From an uncultured Rubripirellula sp. (GTDB taxonomy: Bacteria; Planctomycetota; Planctomycetia; Pirellulales; Pirellulaceae), in NCBI GenBank assembly GCA_938045805.1, contig CALIBL010000036.1, positions 49,985-113,984 on the forward strand: a DNA stretch of 64,000 nt, written 5' to 3'. Made by a program: the position numbers and the translations under genes. Positions 36,871 through 46,656 of this stretch are shown here, in pieces. The notes beneath the pieces are model-generated. The model did not search any database. It saw only the letters and a program-made list of their open reading frames with translations, and was not told where the DNA came from. The stretch's first letter is position 1. Each line of letters starts with the position of its first letter.

Positions 36871-37980
36871 TTATCGTCGATTTTCCTCATCACCCATCGC
36901 AGAATCCAAGCCATCTCGGGACTTCATCCGCCGCCCCTCCCAGTAAGAGACCCCCAAGGTGAGGATCGTCAATGGTACAACGATTTTCAGGAGGGTGCCC
37001 CCAAATTCGTTGGTGGACTCAGGATCGGTCGATGACACGATCAAAAATGCGGTGTAGAGGCCAAAGTAAAGCAGAAACAAGCCCCCCTCGAATCGTTTGA
37101 TCACACCACCTAAACAGAAAACCGGGAAGCAGATCACCGCGACTGCAACCATGATCGGCAAATCAAACTGGATTGCTTGCTGCCCAACCGGAATTCCCTC
37201 CGGAGCCGCGATACTGGTGAGTCCGGCAACACAGCAAACGTTGAAAAGATTGCTGCCGACCACATTTCCGACCGCAATATCCCGCTGTCCTCGGTAGGCC
37301 GCTACCAGCGAGGTCACCACCTCGGGCAGGCTCGTGCCAACCGCTACCACCGTCAAACCAATCACCAACTGGCTGACCCCAAGGCTTGTCGCAATCGCGA
37401 TCGCTCCCTCAACCAAGAAGCGAGCACCAAAACTCAACATCACCAAGCCACCAATTAACAATCCAGCCTGGATGGCCAGATGCTTGATCCCTGATTCCGC
37501 ACCTTCGCCCGCTTGCTCAGCCACCTCCACTGTCTCTCTGCGACTCGCTCGGATGCTGTAAACGATGTAGACCAAGAGACAGACAAACATCACTGCCCCC
37601 TCACCTCGACTGATGACACCATCGAGAGATGAAACCCACATCCCGATGCATGCGAGAATCATTAGCGGGACATCCAGTCGAATCAGCTGACTTGAAACGA
37701 TCAGAGGGGCCACGATGGCCGAGGCACCAAGAACGACCAAGAGGTTAACGATATTGCTGCCAACTACGTTTCCGATGGCAACATCCGCATTTCCCGTCAA
37801 AGCAGCTTGTAGGCTCACTCCGAGTTCAGGTGCACTCGTTCCGAATGCAACGACGGTTAAACCGATCACCAGCGGGGAAATCCGGAAAGCGGCAGCAAGT
37901 GCCGACGCTCCGCGAACGAGAACCTCGCCCCCTGCAACCAGCAACACTAGACCCAGCAGAAGCTGTCCAGCAATCAACAT
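36871..37980 (-). CDS. CaCA-family sodium/calcium exchanger
   Basis: 369 residues with about ten membrane helices. The two inverted alpha-repeats that bind the ions are clear: GTSAPELGVSLQAALTGN then AIGNVVGSN in the first half, and GTSLPEVVTSLVAAYRGQ then AVGNVVGSN in the second, each with the acidic Glu of the TSxPE signature. It expels calcium in exchange for sodium or protons across the inner membrane, as YrbG-type exchangers do. A short soluble tail of about 30 residues ends the protein. ATG at 37980. It lies between rpmI and the HtrA-like cluster, with 89 bp spacer to the latter, on the same strand. Confidence 0.93.
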   Translation of the reverse strand: MLIAGQLLLGLVLLVAGGEVLVRGASALAAAFRISPLVIGLTVVAFGTSAPELGVSLQAALTGNADVAIGNVVGSNIVNLLVVLGASAIVAPLIVSSQLIRLDVPLMILACIGMWVSSLDGVISRGEGAVMFVCLLVYIVYSIRASRRETVEVAEQAGEGAESGIKHLAIQAGLLIGGLVMLSFGARFLVEGAIAIATSLGVSQLVIGLTVVAVGTSLPEVVTSLVAAYRGQRDIAVGNVVGSNLFNVCCVAGLTSIAAPEGIPVGQQAIQFDLPIMVAVAVICFPVFCLGGVIKRFEGGLFLLYFGLYTAFLIVSSTDPESTNEFGGTLLKIVVPLTILTLGVSYWEGRRMKSRDGLDSAMGDEENRR

Positions 37981-38069
37981 GAATCACTACCTGAAGTTGT
38001 GCTTTTGCGATGAATATCAGCCTCATCTTATCGCTTTTGCCAAGAACTCCAAGATGAAATCGCAGCCGG

Positions 38070-40232
38070 TTACATCGTCTGCAATAAACGAACCCATCGC
38101 AAAAGCTTCTCCAAGTCCACCTCGCCACCTAGCACCACCGGATAGCCCGCGCGGCGCAGCGGAGGTGTCCATTCGGGCAGTTTGCTTCCAACTGCGAGAG
38201 AAAGCAGCAACTGAAAACCACCCTCACCCTCGTTTTCAGGCAATCGAAGACGTGGCGGCTGAGTCTTGGTTGAAACCGCAACACCGCGGAAGGTTTGCCG
38301 TTGAGACAACGCAACCGCTAATGCCATCGCGTCCGCGGCATCACCGTCACCACCCTGCAACGCACCACCAGTGGCAATCGCAACCGCCTCGGAATCAATT
38401 GGATATTGCTTCATCAGCGAAGCTGCAAAACGCGATACCACCTCGACCTCTTTAGGCTGCCATCGCTGCTGGTCCTCAGCGGCAACTGCACAGACCACCA
38501 CACCTGAAGCCTTTGACGCTTCGGTCCAACCTTCAAGATAGTCCATTGGTGACCCTTGACCGGGATTCATCAAAAGGACTAGCAATCCCAAGCGGGAATT
38601 GCTCTCCTGAGAACTCGGATAGGCAACCGCCGCGACATTGCCCGCCTCCGGTAATTTCCATTCCTTTACTTGCCATCGCCCAGAATCATTCTGCTTCCAG
38701 TCCGATGGAAATTCAGTCAATGCCGCATCAGTGATCGTTTCAGTCAACAAATCTAACTCTTGACGCATTCCCTGACGTATCACCGTGAAACGCAGAGAAG
38801 TTTCCGGTGCGGCAGAAATCAACATCCGCTGGAGCGAACCCTTCTCTCGCACAGGATCACCATCAACCGCGACGATCAAGTCACCTGCCTGAAATATTTT
38901 TTGAGCGACCGTCCCTGGAATGACCTGATCGACCACTAAGCCAATCGCATCTGATTCAGCCGCCGCCGTTTCTGACTGAAGCTCCTCCGATTCGTTTTGC
39001 TCTCGGGGAGATTCTGCGATTCGTTCAGACACTAAGACGCCGATCCGCTGCGGCTCAAGCGGCGGAATCGTTGCCGCCAAGGTGACCTCCACCTCCTTCT
39101 CCTCATCACCACGGCGGAAACCAATCGAAATCTGCTCTCCGGCATCGTAGGCACCGAGAGCCTGTCGTATCTGAAGCTGTCGCTGAACTTCCACGCCACC
39201 CACGGTCGTGATTGCATCCCCCGGTTTCAAACCCGCTGCTTCAGCTGGACTTCGACGACGCACCGCCGCTATTTCGGTTCCATCTGAGTAGGGGTCGCTC
39301 GATCTGGAAACAATCCCTATCACCCCTCGCTGAATCTCCTCACCCGCCTTCATCCTCTCCAATTTTCTTGCGATCACTTCGGCCGGAATGGCGAAAGCAA
39401 TGCCTGAGTCGTACCAACTGGTTGAAGACTCCGCCCCGCCTTCGGCAACAGCGGGGATGAGAACCCCCACAACTCGACCGTACAGATCAATCAACGGCCC
39501 ACCGTAAAAAGACGGAGAAATCCTGGCGTCGCACTGCAACGCGATTCCATCCAAACGCCCTTGAGCACTTAAAATCCCGCGACTGACCAGCGGCGATTGG
39601 TTTTCTCCGTAACGCCCCACTCCGATGACCGTTTGCCCAACGGTAAGGTCCGTGGTCTCAGTCAAGCTGGCTGCGGGCAATGGCGTTGAGACGTCTATTT
39701 TCAGAAGAACAAGATCACGGTGCCGATCCCTAGCGACCACACGAGCAGCTCGCCTTTCTCCATCACCGAGAATCACGAGCAAACCGGCGCTGGGACGGCT
39801 CGTGACCAAACTGGAAGCTAACACAAAACCGCTGGGATCCACAATCAACCCAGAGCTTGGCGCATCGGTCTCGACTTCCCCTTCACCATCACCAACACCT
39901 CCAATCACTTCGATCGACACGACACACGGAAGGTAACGACCAGCTGCTTGTCGCACCGCGGAAGCCATCGCAATTTGGTATTCAACCGCAGCATTACCCC
40001 GCCTCGGGGTTTGAACCTCGGTCTGACCAGAAACGGCGTTACCGCGTTCAATCGCATCATCAACTGCGGCCTGAGTCTCCGGGGCGGCCAACTCATTCGT
40101 AATCGCCTGGCCGTTCGTTATCGCTTGCCGCAGCGAACCATGCTGTCCCAAAATCAAGGGCAGAAAGAGCCCAGCGAGGTAGCCGATCCATTGTTTGCGT
40201 TCGCACATCCAGAGCATGTCGCCATTCACCAT
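38070..40232 (-). CDS. HtrA-like pseudo-protease with two PDZ domains and alpha/beta-hydrolase-like tail
   Basis: 720 residues. A signal peptide or anchor is seen near residues 16-30 (IGYLAGLFLPLIL). Residues about 100-280 form a trypsin-like domain of HtrA type, but aligning it with the intact neighbour shows catalytic His replaced by Leu142 (LASSLV for LTNFHV), Asp173 kept (RDLVLLKI), and catalytic Ser replaced by Tyr243 (SFYGGPL for GNSGGPL). Two PDZ domains follow, near 292-385 (AAGLKPGDAITTVGGVEV) and 430-500 (FQAGDLIVAVDGDPV). Residues about 540-720 resemble an alpha/beta hydrolase fold in which the nucleophile elbow reads TGGALQGG, with no Ser. A binding rather than cutting role is likely. 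It is the last gene of the four-gene set. Confidence 0.78.
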   Translation of the reverse strand: MVNGDMLWMCERKQWIGYLAGLFLPLILGQHGSLRQAITNGQAITNELAAPETQAAVDDAIERGNAVSGQTEVQTPRRGNAAVEYQIAMASAVRQAAGRYLPCVVSIEVIGGVGDGEGEVETDAPSSGLIVDPSGFVLASSLVTSRPSAGLLVILGDGERRAARVVARDRHRDLVLLKIDVSTPLPAASLTETTDLTVGQTVIGVGRYGENQSPLVSRGILSAQGRLDGIALQCDARISPSFYGGPLIDLYGRVVGVLIPAVAEGGAESSTSWYDSGIAFAIPAEVIARKLERMKAGEEIQRGVIGIVSRSSDPYSDGTEIAAVRRRSPAEAAGLKPGDAITTVGGVEVQRQLQIRQALGAYDAGEQISIGFRRGDEEKEVEVTLAATIPPLEPQRIGVLVSERIAESPREQNESEELQSETAAAESDAIGLVVDQVIPGTVAQKIFQAGDLIVAVDGDPVREKGSLQRMLISAAPETSLRFTVIRQGMRQELDLLTETITDAALTEFPSDWKQNDSGRWQVKEWKLPEAGNVAAVAYPSSQESNSRLGLLVLLMNPGQGSPMDYLEGWTEASKASGVVVCAVAAEDQQRWQPKEVEVVSRFAASLMKQYPIDSEAVAIATGGALQGGDGDAADAMALAVALSQRQTFRGVAVSTKTQPPRLRLPENEGEGGFQLLLSLAVGSKLPEWTPPLRRAGYPVVLGGEVDLEKLLRWVRLLQTM

Positions 40233-40319
40233 GATTTTGCCGTTAACATTCTTTCTTTTGACGCCTGCAGCTCATTCTCAAATCACCCACGCATGAGCAC
40301 TCATTCGCATGACCTCGCG

Positions 40320-41360
40320 TCACGGCCTCAAGGAAAGAGGAATGATCTGATTCTCGCGTTGCACCGTGAGCTGCACATTATCGCGGCGATCGATCGTCCT
40401 CAAAACCTGCTGCATCACCCGCTGACTTTCGACACGTTTGCCGTTGATCAACAGGATCAAATCATTCGGTCGCACTCCAGCACGCCACCCCGGTCCATCG
40501 CGACGCACCGAGTCAACAAACACGGGAGTCGATTCAAGCACATCGGGCACTAAATCCAGCCCCAGGGTCATCGCGGAATGCGCACGCTCTCGGGGCAAGG
40601 TCGGCTGCTCGGAATCAACTTGGGTGGTAAGACGTCCCGCAATGATGTCACCAATGACACCCTTGGTCGCTGATGCGGGGATTGCGTAGTTGAGCCAAAC
40701 GCCGGTTTCAGCGTCTCTGAGTTCCTTTCCCAACATGCCCACCAACTGCCCCGAAAGATTCACCAATGCTCCTCCCGCAGCTCCCGGGTTGTTCGCAATA
40801 AGATCCAAGACGTATACCGTTCCGTTGTAAGGCGTCTTCAATGCACCACTTCGTGCGTTCAGCCGAGACACCGATGCAATGGTTCCCTGCATCACGCTCG
40901 CTGGCTCCTCTCCGGTGGCAATATTGAATAGATTGCTAACCGCAAGAACCGGATCACCCCACTGCATCGCATCGGATTCACCGAATCGAAAATAGGGTAG
41001 ATCACCCGCGTCGATCTTTAAAACCGCCAACTCCAATGCCGGCTCAAATCCAATGATCTCCGCCTCAAAACGCCTTCCGTCATCCAGCAGAACAATTGGC
41101 TCAACGTCGAGGACGTAACTCCACGCGGTGGCAATGTGCCCGTCAGGCGAAACTAAAAAACCGCTCTGATAAGCTTCGAGCCCCGATAGCCCACCAGCTC
41201 CGTAGATCTTCACCACCCGCTGTTGTGAATCTCTCGCCAATTGCACAACCGGTGAATCAGCACACACAGGCTGGTGTGTCAGACTGAATAGAAAGAGTCC
41301 CAGCACCAAGGTAAGCACTTTGCGCCGAGGTAACCATCTAGATGGATCAATTGGTTGCAT
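40320..41360 (-). CDS. HtrA-like pseudo-protease with one PDZ domain
   Basis: 346 residues from the ATG at 41360, preceded by a GGGGG run 8 bases upstream; ATG at 41384 is an alternative. RRKVLTLVLGLFLFSLTHQP is the signal peptide. The trypsin-like fold is retained (SGFLVSPDGHIATAWSYV, LLDDGRRFEAEIIGFEP), but all three catalytic positions are changed: His to Ser81, Asp to Glu110 (LELAVLKI), Ser to Ala195 (NPGAAGGAL for NPGNSGGPL). A PDZ domain lies near residues 260-340 (GPGWRAGVRPNDLILLINGK). It cannot be a serine protease by this reading. The start overlaps the end of the upstream intact protease gene by 14 bp, which supports coupled synthesis. Confidence 0.8.
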   Translation of the reverse strand: MQPIDPSRWLPRRKVLTLVLGLFLFSLTHQPVCADSPVVQLARDSQQRVVKIYGAGGLSGLEAYQSGFLVSPDGHIATAWSYVLDVEPIVLLDDGRRFEAEIIGFEPALELAVLKIDAGDLPYFRFGESDAMQWGDPVLAVSNLFNIATGEEPASVMQGTIASVSRLNARSGALKTPYNGTVYVLDLIANNPGAAGGALVNLSGQLVGMLGKELRDAETGVWLNYAIPASATKGVIGDIIAGRLTTQVDSEQPTLPRERAHSAMTLGLDLVPDVLESTPVFVDSVRRDGPGWRAGVRPNDLILLINGKRVESQRVMQQVLRTIDRRDNVQLTVQRENQIIPLSLRP

Positions 41361-43344
41361 CGAATACCCCCGCCAAGTCACCATTGGCACGCGTTTTCAC
41401 ACCACTCACTCCGGGATTTTCCTCGGCGGGGTCCGCGAAACCCCATTCCTGCACCCGAAGTCGCAGCCTTGACTGGGTTCCAAACCTCACCTCCAAACCG
41501 ATAGGCGTTAGTCGGCTCGAATCCGAATCGTCGTATTGGAACCAAACTTCCAGAGGGTCGAGGTCACGATCGGCAAACACCTCCATCGCTTCGAGCCTCC
41601 GCGTATCGGGGTGCGTCAGCCAGCGAAGTTCCAACTCCCCATCATTTCCCACCAAGCAATCCCTCAAGGGACGCTGACCACCAAGCGGCATCGTTCCCCA
41701 ATAATAGATTTCACCGAACTCCTTGGTTCCCTGATCCAACAGCCGTCGCAGACCATCCATTGCCGCAATCATCGACGAAGTGGATTGACGATTGATTGCG
41801 TCGTAAAGCTCAGACCTGCCAGAGAATTCAGTTCTTTCGTTGCCGAGAGCCCAAAGCAACTTTCCATTGCCAATTTCGCAGCGGAATGGCACCCCTCGCT
41901 CGCCCTCGGTGACTCCGCTCATCACCCAAGCAGCTCGTTTACTCGGCCGCTTGGCCGCCTGCGGCGAGGCCATCTGCTCGCTGAGTGAAGCAAAAACCAG
42001 CCCTTGCTGTTGCTCATTGAAGAAATAGTTTGCGTACCCTCTTCGCTCAATCAGTTGAGCGGCCACGGACTCAGGTACTTTTTTTTCCCGAACCTTGAGC
42101 TGAGGTAGAACCGGTGCCTGGCCACCCTCCTCGGCTTCCTTCATCTTCTTGAGCCCGTCCGGAACATCGGGGGTTTCTCCTGAGTCCGGATCATCTGGGG
42201 AGTCTGGTCGACCTGCTGGCCTTGGCTCGGGTCGGGGCGGAGGTGGTGGTAGCGCTGCCGCCATCTTCTCCAACAGTTCATCCTCTCGGTGCACTCCCAT
42301 CAGACGAACCAAGGTTTCCTGCGTTTCGCCACTAGATCGATAGCGAACCTTCACTCTCCATCCACTCGGTAATGTCGCTAAGACTTTCTGAACTTCGTTC
42401 GCCGTTCTCACCGTGCGCCCATCAATTTCAAGGATTTCCGCACCGTATCTTAACCCCCGCCTGTAAGCATCGCTCGATTCCAGGACGTTGCTGATTCTTA
42501 CTCCACCATCTGGGTCCGTGGCCACCGTGGCTCCAAGGGTGGCATGATCCACGATACGCCCACTCCGCAACGCCCCGAGGAAATTCTTGGCCTGTTGGAT
42601 CGAGATCGCATATCCAACTCCCACGTTAACACGCCCGCGTTTTTCGAAAGAAGCACGCCCAACGATACCCAATAATTTCCCCGAAGCATCGTAGAGCGGC
42701 CCGCCAGAATTCCCCGGATTGATCGACGCATCTGTCTGCAAGCAATCACCGTACTCGAGCAATGTGCCGGAAGGATATTGGTAGCGACCGACTCCGCTAA
42801 GGATGCCCCAAGTCACCGTAGGCTGGAGATTCGAGGCGAGCAGGAAAGGGTTACCGATTACCATGCACCAGTCACCGACCTGAGCAGCACGACTATTACC
42901 CAACTCCGCGAACGGAAAATCATCTTTTCCCAAAAGCCGGATTAAGGCCAAATCTCCCACAGGGTCAATTCCGACGATCACCGCATCGTAGATTTGACCG
43001 TCACTGAGACCACAACGCATGAAAGTTCCCGCGGGACTGGACACGTGAAAATTGGTCAACGCGTACCCTTCGGGCGAGATCAACACTCCGCTCCCACCAC
43101 CTCCTCCACCAGGCACAAAAACACTTACGGCTGAAGGCATCGCTCGGCGGATTCCTTCAACGCGTTCCAACTCCGCTTGAACCAAAATTGGGTCGAGTTG
43201 GATTTTGTCTTCACCGCGTCCATCTTGGACGACGGCCGTGTTCAAAACCAAAGCGAAGAGTACGACGGGCATCCAAGCTCGCACGACTCGTTTCCCACGT
43301 GGCAGCGACAACAGGCTAAAACGCGTTTTCGTTTGCAACTTCAC
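41347..43344 (-). CDS. HtrA-type serine protease with PDZ and long C-terminal domain
   Basis: 665 residues. Signal peptide near residues 21-40. The trypsin-like domain (about 65-250) has an intact triad: His100 (LTNFHV), Asp131 (GDLALI) and Ser213 (NPGNSGGPL). A PDZ domain follows (about 255-345; YRRGLRYGAEILEIDGRTV). A Pro-rich linker (375-395) leads to a C-terminal region of about 260 residues with no family I recognise, including EIYYWGTMPLGGQRPLRDCL. It should act as an envelope protease with quality-control or regulated cleavage functions. A GTG start overlaps the previous stop by four bases (GTGA), and the next gene overlaps its end. It is the only member of the set with a complete triad. 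Confidence 0.9.
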   Translation of the reverse strand: MKLQTKTRFSLLSLPRGKRVVRAWMPVVLFALVLNTAVVQDGRGEDKIQLDPILVQAELERVEGIRRAMPSAVSVFVPGGGGGGSGVLISPEGYALTNFHVSSPAGTFMRCGLSDGQIYDAVIVGIDPVGDLALIRLLGKDDFPFAELGNSRAAQVGDWCMVIGNPFLLASNLQPTVTWGILSGVGRYQYPSGTLLEYGDCLQTDASINPGNSGGPLYDASGKLLGIVGRASFEKRGRVNVGVGYAISIQQAKNFLGALRSGRIVDHATLGATVATDPDGGVRISNVLESSDAYRRGLRYGAEILEIDGRTVRTANEVQKVLATLPSGWRVKVRYRSSGETQETLVRLMGVHREDELLEKMAAALPPPPPRPEPRPAGRPDSPDDPDSGETPDVPDGLKKMKEAEEGGQAPVLPQLKVREKKVPESVAAQLIERRGYANYFFNEQQQGLVFASLSEQMASPQAAKRPSKRAAWVMSGVTEGERGVPFRCEIGNGKLLWALGNERTEFSGRSELYDAINRQSTSSMIAAMDGLRRLLDQGTKEFGEIYYWGTMPLGGQRPLRDCLVGNDGELELRWLTHPDTRRLEAMEVFADRDLDPLEVWFQYDDSDSSRLTPIGLEVRFGTQSRLRLRVQEWGFADPAEENPGVSGVKTRANGDLAGVFDATN

Positions 43345-44510
43345 TTCAACAACCTCGGCCGAGTCACTCGAATTGTGTCACCAAACTCACCATCCTCTCC
43401 GCGCTCGACCCTGATCACCAAACGCTTCGCATCCTGAAGCGGAATATCAAACCCCTGGGCCTGATGATCAGAGAGCACACCGCTCCAAACCTCGTTACCA
43501 TCGAGTTCAATTCGAACCCCAACCGCACCTTGCCCCCTCACTTCTCCATCGCGTTCCACCGCGCCGACAAACCGAGTGAATCCTTCTTCAACCCGGTACT
43601 CAATCAGCGAACCACCGTGCATCTTCAAATCACTATCTGGCTCTTGGCTCGCTGAAAAAAACGCGTTCAGTAGTTCAGACTGCACCTTGGTGCCAAACTC
43701 CGTTTGGAAATCGGATTTCGTGGGATCTGCATCAGCCAGCAAACGCACTCCGGAAGACCAACGAATCGAAACCACCTGCTCAAACGGTATCTGGTGAGTC
43801 ATAGTCTGGGAGAGCGTCAAAACGATTTGCCCCGTGCCCTCATCCAATTCAACCTGCTCACCACGCCACTGTGATCCAAACTGGTCCTCAATAAAAACCG
43901 ACCCCGCATCTCCTCGGACAGGTTCTCCGGCGAAGACAATACCTTCCAATCGATCGACCGGAGCGTCGACCACAGTACCCTCTAGATCGAACCCAACAGT
44001 CGACTCGGTGACGCTGGTGATCACCCCCTGCTGCGGATCCAAACGTTCGCCATCACGACGAATCACCAAGAGATCTTTTCGTTGATCTTGCTCGAGCAAA
44101 CCCAGCCACCCCGAATCAGTCGTGACGGTACCCGCGCGGAAACGAATGGAACGCACTTCCTTGAGCGGAACCTCGATGGACGCTTGATCTCTTGGTTGGA
44201 GGGTCAGACTCTCACCCTGTGAATTGATTGACTCGGCCGCAATAAGCGAACCGTCTGATAACTGCACCCGAACTGACGGCCCGCGTTTGGTCGTAATGTT
44301 TTTGGGCTCGAGACTCGAGATCGCCTCAGTTGACAGCCCCTGTTCACCGGACTTGCCCTCAATCCGAACCTCGGAATTGCGAATCCGCAGCAGTTTTCCC
44401 TCGAGCTTTTCACCCTCGTTGGTTCGAATGGTGACTGGGAGGACCGCCAGCAGAATCGCTCCCATCATTGACGGGATTCCAACCAAAGCATGAGAACACA
44501 AGATGAACAA
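43341..44510 (-). CDS. Secreted protein with C-terminal NPCBM-like domain
   Basis: 389 residues; start uncertain, since 44510 is TTG and ATG codons follow at 44468 and 44465. A hydrophobic N-terminus ends near residue 30. Residues 25-270 contain several repeats in the style of planctomycete cell-surface proteins (KLLRIRNSEVRIEG, LSDGSLIAAESINSQGESL, LRVIRRD-type strands). The last 120 residues, from FQTEFGTKVQSEL and RFVGAVERDGEVRGQGAVGV to RLVIRVERGEDGEFGD, match the NPCBM (novel putative carbohydrate-binding module) pattern. It may present sugars or peptidoglycan to the proteases. First gene of the set, coupled to the intact protease by a four-base overlap. Confidence 0.7.
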   Translation of the reverse strand: MFILCSHALVGIPSMMGAILLAVLPVTIRTNEGEKLEGKLLRIRNSEVRIEGKSGEQGLSTEAISSLEPKNITTKRGPSVRVQLSDGSLIAAESINSQGESLTLQPRDQASIEVPLKEVRSIRFRAGTVTTDSGWLGLLEQDQRKDLLVIRRDGERLDPQQGVITSVTESTVGFDLEGTVVDAPVDRLEGIVFAGEPVRGDAGSVFIEDQFGSQWRGEQVELDEGTGQIVLTLSQTMTHQIPFEQVVSIRWSSGVRLLADADPTKSDFQTEFGTKVQSELLNAFFSASQEPDSDLKMHGGSLIEYRVEEGFTRFVGAVERDGEVRGQGAVGVRIELDGNEVWSGVLSDHQAQGFDIPLQDAKRLVIRVERGEDGEFGDTIRVTRPRLLK

Positions 44511-44730
44511 AATACAAACTCCCGAATGATTCCTTAGGGATTTTCCGATGCCGTCAACTCACGGGTGATCGAGGCAACCATGCAAGTCTAAGAACGCCCC
44601 GCATGGGGTCGCTGATCCATGCCGAGACTAATCAAGCCTATCCGGTCATGATCCTAGCCGGCGAGCCCTAATCATAGCAGGCCGCGGCGAGGCTGACTGT
44701 CGATGGCTATTTCAATCTGCGCAGACGGAA

Positions 44731-46656
44731 CTACTTGCGTCGGGTGGTAAGGTAGGTGTAATCGGCAAGTGATCGCTCATAGAAAGCGACCGTTTCGCCG
44801 GCTTGCTGGTTATTGATTTTTCCAGATTGGACGGCGTCCTCCACCGCATCCTGGAGTTTATCGACCAATTCGCGGCCCTCATACTGAACGTACTCTAGCA
44901 CCTCACGAACGGTATCCCCTTTAACAATGGTCTGCACCTTGGGGATCCCGTTTCGGACATCAACATGCACCGCATGTGTATCGCCAAACAGATTATGGAG
45001 ATCACCAAGAATCTCTTGGTAGGCACCAACCATGAAGACCGCTAACAGATAAGGCTCGCCTTTCCTGCATGGATGAAGCATCAAGGTGCGACGACGCTTG
45101 CCGCAGCCAATGAAAGCTTCGACCTTTCCATCACTGTCACAGGTGATATCTCCAAGGACCGCATGCCGTGTCGGCTCTTCGTTCAATCGATGAATCGGCA
45201 TGACCGGAAACAACTGGTCAATCGCCCACGAATCGGGCATCGATTGAAATAACGAAAAATTCGCGAAGTAAATGTCGGACAGCATTCGGTCGAGGCTGCG
45301 GATATCTTCGGAATCATCCCCCACCACGACTGCCATCTCGCGAATTCGATGACAGATCGCAAAGTACAAGTTTTCAGCCGCGACCCTCTGCTCCAAAGGA
45401 AGATAGCCGCCGCTGAATAGATTCATGCAGAGATCGAGTGCGACCTGCGCGTCATGGAATGTCTCACGTAGATTGCTCGGTTCGAGACTATCGTAAAACA
45501 TCCGCAAATCGTGCACCGGCTGTTCGTAATCCTCGGGCAGGTTCGACGGCAACTCCTCGACGCCTCCCTGCGAAGTCACACCGAGTGTCTCCATGACCAA
45601 GACACTGTGATGGGCGGCCACAGCTCGCCCACTCTCGCTGACCAACTGCGGATGTGGGACCTCGGCTTCGTCGCATACCGTTCCAACATGATAGACGACA
45701 TCATTTGCATATTCTTGGACGGTGTAATTCATACTCGAATCGGTATCCGTTCGAGATCCGTCGTAATCAACGCCCAAGCCGCCCCCAACATCAAGGTACC
45801 GTAATCCGGCCCCACGCCGATAAAGGTCGACATAGATGCGCGAAGCCTCAAGGATGGCAGACTTCAGCTGGCGAATGTTCCCGATCTGGCTTCCCACATG
45901 AAAGTGCAATAGCTGGAAACAATCTCCCATCCCACGTCCAATTAGTCGATCCAACTGAGTCAACATCTCGGCAACCGTCAGACCAAACTTACTGCGGTAA
46001 CCACCACTGGCCTGCCATCGGCCGCTCCCTCGGGTCGCCAACTTGACTCGCATTCCAACCGTCGGACGCACACCCAGCGATTCCGAGATTTCAAGAATCA
46101 GATCCAATTCACTCACCTTCTCAACCACTGGGATCACCGTTCGGCCCAATCGCTGTGCCAAAAGTGCCATGCGAATGAATTCAGCATCCTTGAAACCGTT
46201 GCAGATGATCGGCATTTTCGGGTCCGTCATCGCTACGACCGCAAGCAACTCTGGCTTACTACCAGCTTCAACACCGAACCCAAATTCGCGGCCATGTTGA
46301 ATGATCTGCTGAACCACATCACGTTGCTGATTCACCTTGATTGGGAAAACGCATCGATACTGGTTCTGATACTGGTGACTTTCAATGGCGGAGGAAAAAC
46401 AATCATTCAAATGCTTGAGCCTATCGGCCAAGATACCGTTGAATCGCAGTAGCACGGGCAACTCAAGCCCGCGCTCACCCAATTGATCCACCAATCGCTT
46501 CAGGTCAATCGCATTCTCTGCATCTCGATTGGGCGAAACGCAAAGGTTGCCATCAGGCGAGATATGAAAATATTCACCGGCCCACTGCTCAATTTCGTAC
46601 AACTCGGCAGCATCCTTAACGGACCAGGACTTTTCAGCAGCAACGCTCATCCACAT
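44731..46656 (-). CDS. speA: Biosynthetic arginine decarboxylase
   Basis: 641 residues, normal for SpeA. It converts arginine to agmatine on the way to putrescine and spermidine. FPIKVNQQRDVVQQI near residue 100 has the PLP Lys, GVEAGSKPELLAVVA continues the barrel, YLDVGGGLGVDYDGSRTDTD is the phosphate-binding region, and the C-terminus has FIGCGKRRRTLMLHPC and the GAYQEILGDLHNLFGDTHAV strand with the reactive acidic pair. Start at 46656 (ATG) or 46650 (ATG). Alone on the minus strand, with a 617 bp region before the next plus-strand gene. Confidence 0.96.
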   Translation of the reverse strand: MWMSVAAEKSWSVKDAAELYEIEQWAGEYFHISPDGNLCVSPNRDAENAIDLKRLVDQLGERGLELPVLLRFNGILADRLKHLNDCFSSAIESHQYQNQYRCVFPIKVNQQRDVVQQIIQHGREFGFGVEAGSKPELLAVVAMTDPKMPIICNGFKDAEFIRMALLAQRLGRTVIPVVEKVSELDLILEISESLGVRPTVGMRVKLATRGSGRWQASGGYRSKFGLTVAEMLTQLDRLIGRGMGDCFQLLHFHVGSQIGNIRQLKSAILEASRIYVDLYRRGAGLRYLDVGGGLGVDYDGSRTDTDSSMNYTVQEYANDVVYHVGTVCDEAEVPHPQLVSESGRAVAAHHSVLVMETLGVTSQGGVEELPSNLPEDYEQPVHDLRMFYDSLEPSNLRETFHDAQVALDLCMNLFSGGYLPLEQRVAAENLYFAICHRIREMAVVVGDDSEDIRSLDRMLSDIYFANFSLFQSMPDSWAIDQLFPVMPIHRLNEEPTRHAVLGDITCDSDGKVEAFIGCGKRRRTLMLHPCRKGEPYLLAVFMVGAYQEILGDLHNLFGDTHAVHVDVRNGIPKVQTIVKGDTVREVLEYVQYEGRELVDKLQDAVEDAVQSGKINNQQAGETVAFYERSLADYTYLTTRRK

